Below are positions 54,685-64,000 of a stretch of DNA of 64,000 nucleotides, piece after piece; the stretch's first letter is position 1, and the number at the start of each line of letters is the position of its first letter. A model generated the notes under the pieces. It saw only the letters and a program-made list of their open reading frames with translations. It was not told where the DNA came from and did no database searches. The stretch covers positions 2,924,142-2,988,141 of the forward strand of contig JAEVLN010000005.1 of assembly GCA_018350325.1 (NCBI GenBank), written 5' to 3'. This stretch comes from Globodera rostochiensis (taxonomy: Eukaryota; Nematoda; Chromadorea; Rhabditida; Heteroderidae). The translations under genes were made by a program, and so were the position numbers.

Positions 54685-56170
54685 GAAAGTCAAAATGCCA
54701 AAGGGAAAAGCCAAAACCCGGGAAAATGCCAAGGGGAAAAGCTAAAATTGGGAAAAACGCCAAGGGGGAAAAGTGCCAGAAGGGAAAATCAAGAAAAAGC
54801 CAAGCTGGGTAAATGCCAAGGGGAAAAGCTAAAATTGGGAAAAACGCCAAGGGGGAAAAAAAGTAAAACTGCCAAGGAGAAAAGCCAAAAGCGTGAAAAA
54901 TGCCTTGGGAGAAAAGTGCCATAAGATAAAAATCAAAAGAAAAAAGTGCCAAAAGGTGAAAGCCAGACGGGAAAATTAAGAGATGAAAGTGCCATAAGAT
55001 GAAATGCCAAGAGGGAAAAATGCCAGAAGGGAAAAGTGCAGAGCGGGTAAAAATGCCGTAAGAGAAAATGCCAAAGGTAAAAGCCAAAAGGAGAAAAGGT
55101 AAAAGGGAGAAAATGCCAAGAGAGAACAGTGAGAGGGAAAAGTGCCAAGCGAGAAAAGTGCCAGAAGGTAAAATGCCATAAGATGAAAATGCCAAGAGGG
55201 TAAAGTGCCAAAGGGAAAATGCCAATAAAGAAAGTGCCCTAAAAGAAAATGCCAGAAAGAAAGTGCCTTGCCAAGAAAGAACGTGCCAAAAGGGAAAATG
55301 TCAAAATGGAAAAGTGCTAAAAGGCAAAATGCCAAGAGGGAACGGTGCCAAAAGGGGAAAAAGCTAAAATCAAGAGGGAAAAGTGCCACAAGATGAAAAT
55401 GCCAAAAGGAAAAAGTGCCAAAAGGTGAAATCCACGGGGAAAAGCCAAAAGCGGGGAAAAGTGCCACAAGATGAAAATGCCAAAAGGAAAAAGTGCCAAA
55501 AGGTGAAATGCCACGGGGGAAAAGCCAAAAGCGGGGAAAAGTGCCAATCGAGAATGTGACAAAAGGGAAAAAGAGAGAAAATGTCAAGAGGAATAGTGCC
55601 AAGAGGAAAAAGTGCCAAAAGGGAAAAAAAGAGAAAATGCCAAGAAGAATAGTGCCAAGAGGAAAAAGTGCCAAGCGGCAAAAGTGCCAAAAGGTAAAAT
55701 GCCAAAAGGGCAAAGTACCCAAAGGGGAAACGGTAAAAAGGGAGAAAATGCCAAGAGGCAACAGTGCCAAAAGGGAAAAATGCCATAAGATGAAGATGCC
55801 TAAAGGATAAAGTGCCAAAAGGCGCGGGGGAAAAGAGAGAAAATGCCAAGAGGAAAAAGTGCCAAGCGGCAAAAGTGCCAAAAGGCATAATGCCAAAAAG
55901 GAAAAGTGCCAAAGGGGAAAAGGTAAAAAGGTAGAAAATGCCAAGAGGAATAGTGCCAAGAGGGAAAACTGCCAAAAGGTGAAATGCCACGGGGGAAAGC
56001 CAAAAGCCGAGAAAATGCCAAAGGGGGGAAAGTGCCAAAAGCAGAAAAGTGAGATGGGGGAATGTGCCAAACGTGGGTAAAGCCAAAAGTTGGAAAATGT
56101 CAAAAGGTTAAAACGCCAAGAGGAAAAAGTGTCAAAAGCGGAAAAATGTCAAAAGAAGAAAATTCCAAGG
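54685..56170. repeat. Degenerate minisatellite, unit about GCCAAAAGGGAAAAGT
   Basis: Roughly 1.5 kb of 15-21-bp units built from GTGCCAAAAGGGAAAA, with variants AAGATGAAAATGCC and CCACGGGGGAAA. Some longer blocks recur, for example GCCACAAGATGAAAATGCC at about 55,385 and 55,463. The minus strand is open for up to 375 codons with Phe/Leu/Trp-rich text (LLALFPLGIF), but this follows from the unit having few stop codons and several frames are open at once. It is not called a gene. Confidence 0.8.
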
Positions 56171-56329
56171 ATAAAAAGCTTTGAAGTATTTCATCAAATC
56201 TGTTCATAACATATCCGTACTTCTAGCGGTTGGTGCGCCGTTAGGCGCACCTAAACCGCTAGTTAATATAAGAAAGCCAAGATTTCCAAAATAAACGATT
56301 ATTTGTTGAAAAGTTAATTATAAAAAATT

Positions 56330-56475
56330 TTGGTACCGAAAACCGAAAAGTACCGACAATTTTTTTCGGTACTTTTCGGTACCGGTACTTTTTCGGTACC
56401 GACCGAACCTTTTTGGACTTTTCGGTTTCGGTACCGGTACTTTTTCGAAAGTACCGACCGACCCTTCTGGCCGGT
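56330..56475. repeat. GGTACC-rich simple-repeat element
   Basis: Dense CGGTACC/AAGTACCGA words in both orientations, bounded by TTTTGGTACCGAAAACCG and GGCCGGTCTCTAG. The style matches the subterminal arrays of hAT elements in this window, but ends and target duplication are not clear. Confidence 0.45.
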
Positions 56476-56480
56476 CTCTA

Positions 56481-58280
56481 GTCTAAATGACTGAATGTTT
56501 GTGTTTTCCACGCTACCTGTTTTGTGTTTTTGTTGGGATTAAATGACTGAATGTTTGTGCTTTCCCACGCACTTTACTTGTTTTGTGTTTTTGTTAGGTC
56601 TAAATGACTGAATGTTTGTGTTTTCCACGCTACCTGTTTTGTGTTTTTGTTAGGATTAAATGACTGAATGTTTGTGCTTTCCCACGCATTTTACTTATTT
56701 TGTGTTTTGTTAGGATTAAATGACTGAATGTTTGTGTTTCCCACGCATTTTACTTATTTTGTGTTTTGTTAGGGTTAAATGACTGAATGTTTGTGTTTCC
56801 CACGCATTTTACTTATTTTATGTTGTTGTTAGGATTAAATGACTGAATGTTTGTGTTTCCCACGCATTTTACTTGTTTTGTGTTTTTGTTAGGTCTAAAT
56901 GACTGAATGTTTGTGTTTTCCACGCTACCTGTTTTGTGTTTTTGTTAGGATTAAATGACTGAATGTTTGTGCTTTCCCACGCATTTTACTTATTTTGTGT
57001 TTTTGTTAGGATTAAATGACTGAATGTTTGTGCTTTCCCACGCATTTTACTTATTTTGTGTCTTGTTAGGATTAAATGACTGAATGTTTGTGTTTCCCAC
57101 GCATTTTACTTATTTTGTGTTTTTGTTAGGATTAAATGACTGAATGTTTGTGTTTCCCACGCATTTTACTTGTTTTGTGTTTTTGTTAGGATTAAATGAC
57201 TGAATGTTTGTGCTTTCCCACGCATTTTACTTATTTTGTGTTTTGTTAGGATTAAATGACTGAATGTTTGTGTTTCCCACGCATTTTACTTATTTTGTGT
57301 TTTTGTTAGGATTAAATGACTGAATGTTTGTGCTTTCCCACGCATTTTACTTATTTTGTGTTTTGTTAGGATTAAATGACTGAATGTTTGTGTTTCCCAC
57401 GCATTTTACTTGTTTTGTGTTTTTGTTAGGTCTAAATGACTGAATGTTTGTGTTTTCCACGCTACCTGTTTTGTGTTTTTGTTAGGATTAAATGACTGAA
57501 TGTTTGTGCTTTCCCACGCATTTTACTTATTTTGTGTTTTTTAGGATTAAATGACTGAATGTTTGTGTTTCCCACGCATTTTACTTATTTTGTGTTTTGT
57601 TAGGATTAAATGACTGAATGTTTGTGTTTCCCACACATTTTACTTATTTTGTGTTTTTGTTAGGGTTAAATGACTGAATGTTTGTGCTTTCCCACGCATT
57701 TTACTTATTTTGTGTTTTGTTAGGATTAAATGACTGAATGTTTGTGTTTTCCACGCTACCTGTTTTGTGTTTTTGTTAGGATTAAATGACTGAATGTTTG
57801 TGCTTTCCCACGCATTTTACTTATTTTGTGTTTTTTAGGATTAAATGACTGAATGTTTGTGTTTCCCACGCATTTTACTTATTTTGTGTTTTGTTAGGAT
57901 TAAATGACTGAATGTTTGTGTTTCCCACGCATTTTACTTATTTTGTGTTTTGTTAGGATTAAATGACTGAATGTTTGTGTTTTCCACGCTACCTGTTTTG
58001 TGTTTTTGTTAGGATTAAATGACTGAATGTTTGTGCTTCCCACGCATTTTACTTATTTTGTGTTTTGTTAGGATTAAATGACTGAATGTTTGTGTTTCCC
58101 ACGCATTTTACTTGTTTTTGTTTTTGTTAGGTCTAAATGACTGAATGTTTGTGTTTCCCACGCATTTTACTTGTTATTATGTTTTTGTTAGGTCTAAATG
58201 ACTGAATGTTTGTGCTTTCCCACGCATTTTACTTATTTTGTGTTTTTGTTAGGATTAAATGACTGAATGTTGTGTTTTAT
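56481..58280. repeat. Satellite array, about 30 units of 54-61 bp
   Basis: Each unit begins TAAATGACTGAATGTTTGTG. It continues either with CTTTCCCACGCATTTTACTT plus ATTTTGTGTTTTTGTTAGGA, or with the shorter TTTTCCACGCTACCTGTTTT plus GTGTTTTTGTTAGGA. Short and long unit types alternate in a partly regular order: the sequence from a short unit to the next is repeated several times (for example about 56,890, 57,430, 57,720 and 57,960). This suggests expansion in multi-unit blocks. There is no coding signal. It lies about 220 bp beyond the Helitron-like element. Confidence 0.9.
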
Positions 58281-58563
58281 TTTGAATCTTGATTGTATTT
58301 TGTTAAATTTCTAAAAATAAATTTTTCATAAAAATCGAAGGCCGACAGAACTTAGTGGGCAACCTAAGTAAATAACGTTTTTTAAAAAATTTTTATTCCA
58401 AAAATTGTTTGAATTTTTTTGTGAAAAAATTAATTTTTTGCACAAAATTGACCACAGCTTTTTGAACTGCAACAGAAAAGGAATTAATGAAGCTTTTTTC
58501 CTGCATTTTTTTTTATATAAAAATGATGAACATCACGATTACAACAACAAATCTCATCCTTTT
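58281..58563. other. AT-rich stretch at the 3' side of the minus-strand SPRY gene
   Basis: No feature is recognised apart from AT-rich sequence. The 3' motif seen after other family members is not obvious here, suggesting this flank was rearranged. Confidence 0.35.
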
Positions 58564-59595
58564 TCAGTTTCTAAATGCCATCGAAATGTTGAATTGGAAA
58601 TTGGGGCCAAAATTCGCTTCAATTTCGGTGCCAGTGAGATACAACGTAACGCACGGAAACAAATCGACGGCAAAAGAAACAAATAAATTGGCGGTGTCTG
58701 CAAAATCAAAAAGATATATTAGAGTCGGTTTCCCCCCTTTTAAGTCTATAAAAAGTTGGGCGGAAATAATTCCAAAACCCTCCCCCTCAACACCAATTAT
58801 GTTCATGCTTTGTCGATGCTCCTTTTTGTCCCTTTTTTGAACGATTTGTGCAATAAATTTTGAATTTGACGCCCGGGGCCTTCCGAATTAGTTGAACGGG
58901 AGAAAGGTAAAATTTACCCATCCGTAAACGAGAAACCGCTTTTTTATTGAATTGGCCCCAAATTTTTATTCTTTCTCACCCAAACGCCGTCCGTTTTTTT
59001 CGTAAGAATTTTTCGACATTGGCTTTTCAGCCATCACAGAGCCCCACACTGAAAATCGAGTTAATTCAAAAATTGTCTAAACTCTACATAAATAATTAAA
59101 TCACAATACTGTATTTACCATAATCCTTTCCATTATGTTGGACAATCAATCGATCGGGCTCAGAGAGTGCGAGGTCCTCGTGACATGCCGTGGAATCCCA
59201 TCGATTCTGTTTGAAAGGGAAAGGAAAATGTTGGCATTTCTGTAAGGGGGGGTGGGGGGGATTTTGACAATATTTTGGACAATTCTTTCAAAAAATTCGA
59301 ACCTGCCATTTTTCGTGCAGTTTTCGGACGCGGTCACTGCAATTGGTGTTGATTCCGTTGGACAACAGCAACAGACGCGAGGCACGTTCAAGAGGCAAGG
59401 CGTAAATTAACTGAAATTTAAATTCAAAATTTGCTTAAAAAATCATTGTTTTCTTTAAATATGTTTTGTCGGAGCAATAAAAAAAACCGAAAAAAACTTT
59501 AAATGAAACAGCAGGCTTTAAACCTCGCATTGTAATTCCAACGGCAAACGCCGACGTCGAATTTGCGACTCATTGTTTAAAGCATCATTAGACAT
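58564..59595 (-). CDS. F-box-like + SPRY gene with in-frame loss of the SPRY core
   Basis: Exons 59524-59595, 59303-59410, 59119-59206, 58980-59048 and 58564-58697 join without a stop into 156 residues. The first three match the gene at 23,047 almost exactly (F-box, [14 protein letters not shown]). In the fourth, sequence goes from [10 protein letters not shown] directly to EKNGRRL. One deletion removed the end of the AEKP exon, the following intron and most of the core exon, including GLATKQMPL to [12 protein letters not shown]. The deletion kept the reading frame. The last exon reads [20 protein letters not shown] and ends SMAFRN as at 24,303. The product would keep the F-box but only about half of SPRY, so it may be non-functional or a dominant-negative-like short form. 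Expression is unknown. Confidence 0.6.
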
Positions 59596-59639
59596 TATGT
59601 TTAGTCTAAAAACTAAAAAACAGAAAATTCAAGAATTTA

Positions 59640-60205
59640 CCCAATTGAGCAGGTGCAGAATTGGGGTCCTGACGGTTTTTTTTAATTTTTTGAATGATTA
59701 AAATTTTAAATTATAGGTTTTCTAGGGTAAAAAATACGTAGAACATGAATCCGAGCTCGGAAAGTCCAATTTCGTTTCCGAAGTCCAATATTAAATTCAA
59801 TTTATATTTTTAACCTCAACACCACTGCGCAAAAATATTTTACTTCTTGTAAATTAATATTTTTGAAAATTATTTATTAAAAGACTGTGACGTTGTTTCA
59901 ACTTAAATAATGGATTCCTTCATGACGGGCATTTTGTGGGGTCCGTCATGACAAGACGGATTTTTGGAAGCGTCCCGTCATAACGTTTGGCGGTGACGGA
60001 TTATTTTTTGCGTAATGACGTCCAGCCCCGATACAACAAACACTGAGAAATTCAAATTTTTTTGTAAATTTGGGGCAAAATGTTGACACATAAAAAAAGA
60101 AAATGCCATTTTAATCAATGGGAAATAGATTATTTATTTGAATTCTTTTGAAACGCAAATTCACCGACGCCAATCATCGCCAGCAGCCCAACAGCAGAGC
60201 ACGTT
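59640..60205 (-). promoter_or_regulatory. Rearranged 5' flank, third copy
   Basis: Reverse-oriented counterpart of 1,840-2,300. It has an extra insert with GACGGATTTTTGGAAGCGTC and CCGTCATAACG around 59,955-60,020. The candidate hydrophobic exon is cut: the sequence ends at CGTGCTCTGC and lacks its ATG. This differs from the two other copies. Confidence 0.45.
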
Positions 60206-60231
60206 CGGAGAAATTCTCTACCTTTTTAAGC

Positions 60232-60470
60232 TTCACCGCGGCATGTCACTACAAACTCGCGCTCATTGGGCCCGACAATGGGGTAATTTATAAATATAAA
60301 CATTTGTTTTCCTTATATTATTATATTTAGCTGTATTCACATTGGACTTGCCACTATACACATGCCATTGAATTCCCTGGTTGGAGTTTACGAAGGCACT
60401 TTCGCTTACGGAAACTGGGGCGATTTTTGGGGTCACGAGGTCGAGGGATGTGGCCACTTGAGCACCATTG
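60232..60470 (+). pseudogene. SPRY fragment with deleted exon
   Basis: The plus strand reads [12 protein letters not shown] and immediately reaches a GTAATTTATAAATAT intron that normally follows the AEKP exon, so that exon is gone. After TATATTTAG the core exon starts ([33 protein letters not shown]) and is cut after HLS at about 60,465. It lies head-to-head with the gene at 58,564-59,595. Non-functional fragment. Confidence 0.75.
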
Positions 60471-61559
60471 AGAAGTCCAAAATTTAAATGGTAATTCTAA
60501 AAATATATATTTTTTTAGAATAATGAAATTCAATAGGGGGGGGGGGGGGTTTACTGCCTATTTCGCCTTTTTAGTGCTTTAAAATGAGTGTTTAATCGAC
60601 AAAGAAAAAATAAATGATAAAACGATTGTAATTAAACCTGGGGTACCGGTTTTCGGTTATGCGATCCCCGGTTTTTGACCGAAACTCGGTTAACCGAAAA
60701 CCGAATCCATTTTTTGGCAAACCATAGGGGGAACCCTTTTGATTTTCAAATTCATAAGTTTTGAATGAATTTTCTTAACAATTATCGTTAAACATTTTTA
60801 ACATATTTTTTTGCGAATCAAGTGAGGCCATAATATGGTGCATGGCGTTTGATTCTGACTAGGGTTGGTTCCGAACCGAACAAATAATTACATTTATCGA
60901 TATAATACAGATTTAAAAATCAAATTAAATAATATTTAGTTATTAGTTGTTTTTTCGTCTACGTTTGTTCCAGCAATAAAATTATTATTGAGCTTCAGCG
61001 GGCCCGCACATCTTAATTAATAAATTATTTAATTGTTTTAAAGCGCAAAATGGGTTAATTTTAAAAAATTAAAAAAAGTTTAAATCATTCAAAAATCTTT
61101 ACATCTAAGACAACAGATCGTCCACAAAATCTGTTAAAAAACCCAATATTTTCAAGGAAATAGAATATAATAACCCAAGAAAGTAACAAATATTTAAACA
61201 AAAAAAGTAATCATAAAGGGGATATTTTTTGCGACAATTTTAAATGATACAAAACCATCAATTAAATAATTAACGATGCGACACAAACATTATGTCTTTC
61301 TTATAAGAATACGCGCGCGTACATTCTTGATTCCCTGAGGCTATTCCTAATTTGTGGGTTTTGCAGGTTGCCACTAGTGCTGCACGAGACCCAAAATTCC
61401 CCGATACTCGATACCGAGACTTGACCCCGAGACTCGATACCGAGACCGATACCCAAAAACCCCGAGACTTTTCTCGAGTCGAGACTTTTTTGAAAATTTT
61501 TTAACTTTTGGTTCAAAAATTTGGGAAATTCAAAAATTTTTGCAATTTTTATTAGAGGG

Positions 61560-61950
61560 TTTTGCAGGGGACCAGCAGTGCCGACAGGCGCCGCGGCGAA
61601 CAAGAATTCTTCAAAACTAGTTTAATTTTAGGAGTGTATTCCCACCTTTCGACTACCTATTTTTCCGAGCTTAGCTAGTCTAGACAAAGCGATTGGCATA
61701 TAATTAATGCAGTTTTGGATTGGGCGTCCACTATAGTTCACCCAATTTTTTTTTTTGCGAATTCTGCTTTACTTTTAGACAGGGGCGGGGGTCGGCGGTG
61801 CCGATAGGCGCGGCCGAAAAAAATTTGAATTTTTGACTCAATTTGTTAAGAGATTTGCAACCAAAAATTTAAAAAAAAAAATGCGGTAATTTTTGTAAGC
61901 TTTTTTAGGAGTAGGGAGGGGTGTGCCTATAGGCGCCGCCGGGGAAAAAT
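61560..61950. repeat. GC-palindrome modules (copy 2)
   Basis: Modules with CAGTGCCGACAGGCGCCG (61,577), CGGCGGTGCCGATAGGCGC (61,793) and TGCCTATAGGCGCCGCCGG (61,925) share AT-rich filler (TTTGACTCAATTTGTTAAGA) with the block at 655-965, in the same order. Confidence 0.55.
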
Positions 61951-62044
61951 GAACAAAAAAAAATCATATTTTATAAGGTTTCCTGAGTGATGTTTTGTAA
62001 GAACTAATTATTAAATTAAAAAAATAACTAATTTAATTATGGGA

Positions 62045-62095
62045 ATAGAACCGCTGATACATAAGTTACGACACAGAGTTCAACCACTGAGTCTG
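62045..62095 (-). other. tRNA-like remnant
   Basis: The minus strand has CTCAGTGGTTGAACTC (A-box-like) and GCGGTTCTATTCCC (B-box-like). The spacing is short and the stems are not intact. Confidence 0.3.
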
Positions 62096-62547
62096 ATCTT
62101 TAAATTTGATTTGTCATTACGTATTTTTTAAATCTTTAAGCTCAGAATTATGTAATGAATTCTCACTAAAAATTGTCATCTTTAGGGGTGTAAAAGTCTC
62201 GATTTTCGAGACCAAGTACCCGATACCGAGACCCAAAAATCCAGAGACTTTTCTCGAGTCGATACTCGATACCGAGACTTTCGTGCAGCACTAGTGACCA
62301 CCCTGCACCAGACCGGACACATGCCGGGGTCCGTAGCCCGTAACAACGCCCCAAAAGCAAACATTTTTTAAATTTCCCGTCTCTAGTTGTAGTTGAAAGT
62401 TTTTGATTATTCTCCACCTTTTTACCGAAACAAAATTGCAAAAATGACAACAACGCATCAAATCAGATGTGTAACCAAAACGAATTGTATAAATGTTAAA
62501 TAAAATCAATCGACCGTATCATTCCAAAGAAAAAGGCTTCCTCCTCA

Positions 62548-63371
62548 TCAGAATTTATATTCAAAGTCCGGCCCAAAATTCGCTTTAATTTTGGTGCCAA
62601 AAACTGACAACGAAACGCATGGAAACAAATCCACGGCAGAATCGACAAGAAAACCGTCAGTGTCTACAAAAACAAAAAGATTTTTTTTTAATTTTTGAAT
62701 TCGCGTCCGCGGGGCTTCCGAATTGGTTAAATGGGAGGGAGGTCAAATTCGCCCTGTAACCAAGAAACGGTGTCTGGACTTTTTAAAAATGAATTGGCCA
62801 AAATTTCAATTCTTTCTCACCCAAACGCTTTCCGTTTTTTGTGTAAATAATTTGGCCATTTCTTAAATTGACGCTGCAGCCGACGACGTCGCCGATGTCA
62901 AACTCCGGCTTTCCACCGATGTAAGGCCGTCCATTGAAGTGGGAACATCCGTCGACTTCGTGACCCCAAAATGTGCCATGGCTTGAGTATCCGTAAGTGC
63001 CTTTCTCCCTTCCAACAGCGGTGTTCAATGGCATTCGTTTGGTAGCAAGTCCAATCAAAATACCGCTAAATATTAATAATAATATTTTAAAGCACAGCGA
63101 ATGTTTTATAATATTTATAAATTACCCTTTTTCCTCTACGATTTTCACTTCGAAGTAAGGATTTTTCCACATTGGCTTTTCAGCGATTACAGAGCTCCAA
63201 CCTCCTGAAAATTGAGTTAATTCAATATTGTCTAACTTTTTACATAGACAATTAAATCACTTTAACAAAATAATATTTACCCAAATAAGCCTCTCCATTA
63301 TGTAGGACAATCAATCGATAGGGCTCAGAGAGTGCGAGGCGGTCGTGACATGCCGAGGAATTCCATCGGTT
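62548..63371 (-). CDS. SPRY gene, 3' part; 5' exons not found in window
   Basis: Four exons (63281-63371, 63126-63204, 62821-63065, 62548-62663) join in frame without a stop: [96 protein letters not shown], then [17 protein letters not shown] ending FEYKF. The usual GCGVNL is SVNL here, a cysteine/glycine change. The core exon is 245 nt, one codon shorter than the typical 248. The first visible exon starts in phase 0 after TTAAACAG, as in the F-box type, so an F-box 5' end is expected beyond about 63,600 or outside the window; the intron contains dispersed repeats (63,410-63,600). No damage is visible in this part. Confidence 0.7.
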
Positions 63372-64000
63372 CTGTTTAAAATGGAAATAAAAATGTTGGC
63401 ATTGCTGTAACGGGGAGGGGGGGGGGGGAGGGCGACATTTTTATACAAAACCATAGTGAGGGGGACCCTTTTGGTCAAAATCCTGTGGAGGGGTATTCGG
63501 TGGCGTAGAATCAGAATCTGACATTTATATAGACCAATTTCGAACCCCGGACCCGAATTCGAATTTTTTTTTCGAAATTTCAAAAATCACATTTATTGCT
63601 CAAAATCGGTGGAAATGCACGAAATTACAATAAGAGAGTCAGATTCGGATTCTACGCGCCACCGAATACCACTAAAAACAGCTTTTTCTCAACTTTGAAA
63701 AAAAAAATTTTTAAATTTTTTTACAAAAACATAGGTGTCGAAATCTTAGATTAGATGATGTCTTATGATAAATCTGATGCCATATTCGTGATCAGCTACC
63801 TCAATAACGCCTGAATACACTTAAAGAATTGCATAAAACCTTCAAATTTCGCTCATAAATGCTTTTTTCTTAAAGCGAATGGTCCCAAAAAAAGCGAATC
63901 GGGTCAAAAGCGAATAGGGTAAAAAGCGAATTAGCCAAAAGCAAATAGGGTAAAGGGAAGTTTTTTGAAATTCGAAAATTTCCATAAAATCAATTTTAGC
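63372..64000. other. Probable intron or flank with dispersed repeats
   Basis: A G run of 16 lies at 63,414-63,430. The CATAGTGAGGGGGACCC motif is at 63,452, and the repeat with GAATCTGACATTTATATAGA and CGAACCCCGGACCCGAATTC at 63,510-63,562. A short tandem AAAAGCGAATAGGGT repeat (about five units) lies at 63,872-63,955. No F-box exon was found. Confidence 0.5.
63872..63955. repeat. Short tandem repeat AAAAGCGAATAGGGT
   Basis: About five degenerate 14-18-base units containing AAAGCGAAT or AAAGCAAAT. No associated gene. Confidence 0.6.

Larger units (their letters stand above)
54239..56262 (+). mobile_element. Candidate non-autonomous Helitron (2.0 kb)
   Basis: The left end, A|TCTATATATAAAAAGTTG, has the TC start preceded by A. 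The right end has a strong hairpin, GGTGCGCC-GTTA-GGCGCACC (56,232-56,251), followed 7 bases later by CTAG|T. This is the CTRR-T terminus with an upstream hairpin typical of Helitrons. The hairpin extends to an almost perfect palindrome including CTAGCGGTT/AACCGCTAG, unusual for classic Helitrons. The interior has TTTGTTTGTTTGTTTGTCC near the left end, a tRNA-like sequence and a 1.5-kb minisatellite, with no Rep/helicase gene. The assignment rests on termini alone. Confidence 0.45.
60480..62547. other. Repeat-rich spacer, no intact gene
   Basis: A 17-G run lies near 60,536. A reversed or partial SPRY 3' motif (GACAAAGAAAAAATAAATGA) is at 60,599. A GGTTTTCGGTTA-rich element end is at 60,645-60,710, the CCATAGGGGGAACCC motif at 60,723, and GGTGCATGGCGTTTGAT at 60,838. 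CTCGATACCGAGAC-rich patches ending in GCTGCACGAG-type termini lie at 61,375-61,500 and 62,195-62,293. The GC modules are annotated separately. No protein-like frame is convincing. Confidence 0.5.

Noticed and set aside
54587..56103. Long minus-strand open frames (up to 375 codons, Phe/Leu/Trp-rich) that look like membrane proteins
   Set aside because: They lie entirely in a degenerate minisatellite; several frames are open at once and the text simply repeats the unit.
56481..58280. CRISPR-like appearance of the regularly spaced repeat
   Set aside because: The whole unit repeats with no unique spacers, there are no cas genes, and the sequence is from a eukaryote; it is a satellite.

Overview
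The window looks like nuclear DNA of a plant-parasitic cyst nematode (Heteroderidae, most likely Globodera or a close relative). It is AT-rich, with small phase-conserved introns, TTAGGC-type telomeric hexamers, and at least a dozen complete, partial or broken copies of one SPRY/B30.2 gene family of the RanBPM-like kind (RBP/SPRYSEC-like) that is greatly expanded in cyst nematodes. The genus is an inference from family resemblance; no database search was possible.

Layout. 0-10.6 kb: an F-box+SPRY gene (2.3-3.8 kb), several MITEs, two interstitial telomere-repeat patches, and a decayed coiled-coil+SPRY locus on the minus strand (8.4-10.5 kb). 12.4-13.4 kb: an element made largely of a 19-bp minisatellite. 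13.5-17.7 kb: an F-box+SPRY locus with a 924-bp tandem duplication, broken by a 1,861-bp hAT element with perfect ends and a perfect 8-bp target duplication. 18.5-22.3 kb, minus strand: a coiled-coil gene remnant, a SPRY relic, an orphan last exon, and an intact coiled-coil+SPRY gene. 23.0-28.2 kb: an intact F-box+SPRY gene and an intact coiled-coil+SPRY gene on the plus strand. 29-35.5 kb: unrecognised coding-like pieces, a lone SPRY exon, nested inverted repeats, and a truncated CENP-B-type HTH gene. 35.75-52.74 kb: a giant palindrome with two arms of about 8.45 kb around a 63-bp spacer and no recognisable protein gene. 54.2-58.3 kb: a Helitron-like element containing a minisatellite, then a satellite array of about 59-bp units. 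58.5-63.4 kb: an F-box+SPRY gene with an in-frame deletion of the SPRY core, a SPRY fragment, GC-rich repeat modules, and the 3' part of another SPRY gene running off the window.

The SPRY genes share a rigid 3' module: an NRW-type exon, an AEKP exon, a 245-248-nt core exon and a last exon of 116-134 nt. Two different 5' modules are attached to it. One is an F-box-like motif split over two exons; the other is a long coiled coil. Loose copies of individual exons lie between the genes. The cluster therefore looks like a birth-and-death family that duplicates, swaps front ends, loses introns and collects transposons. Four loci appear able to encode protein: 2332-3782, 20837-22329, 23047-24303 and 26570-28239. 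A fifth (58564-59595) is in frame but has lost its core. The other copies are relics or are cut by the window edge.
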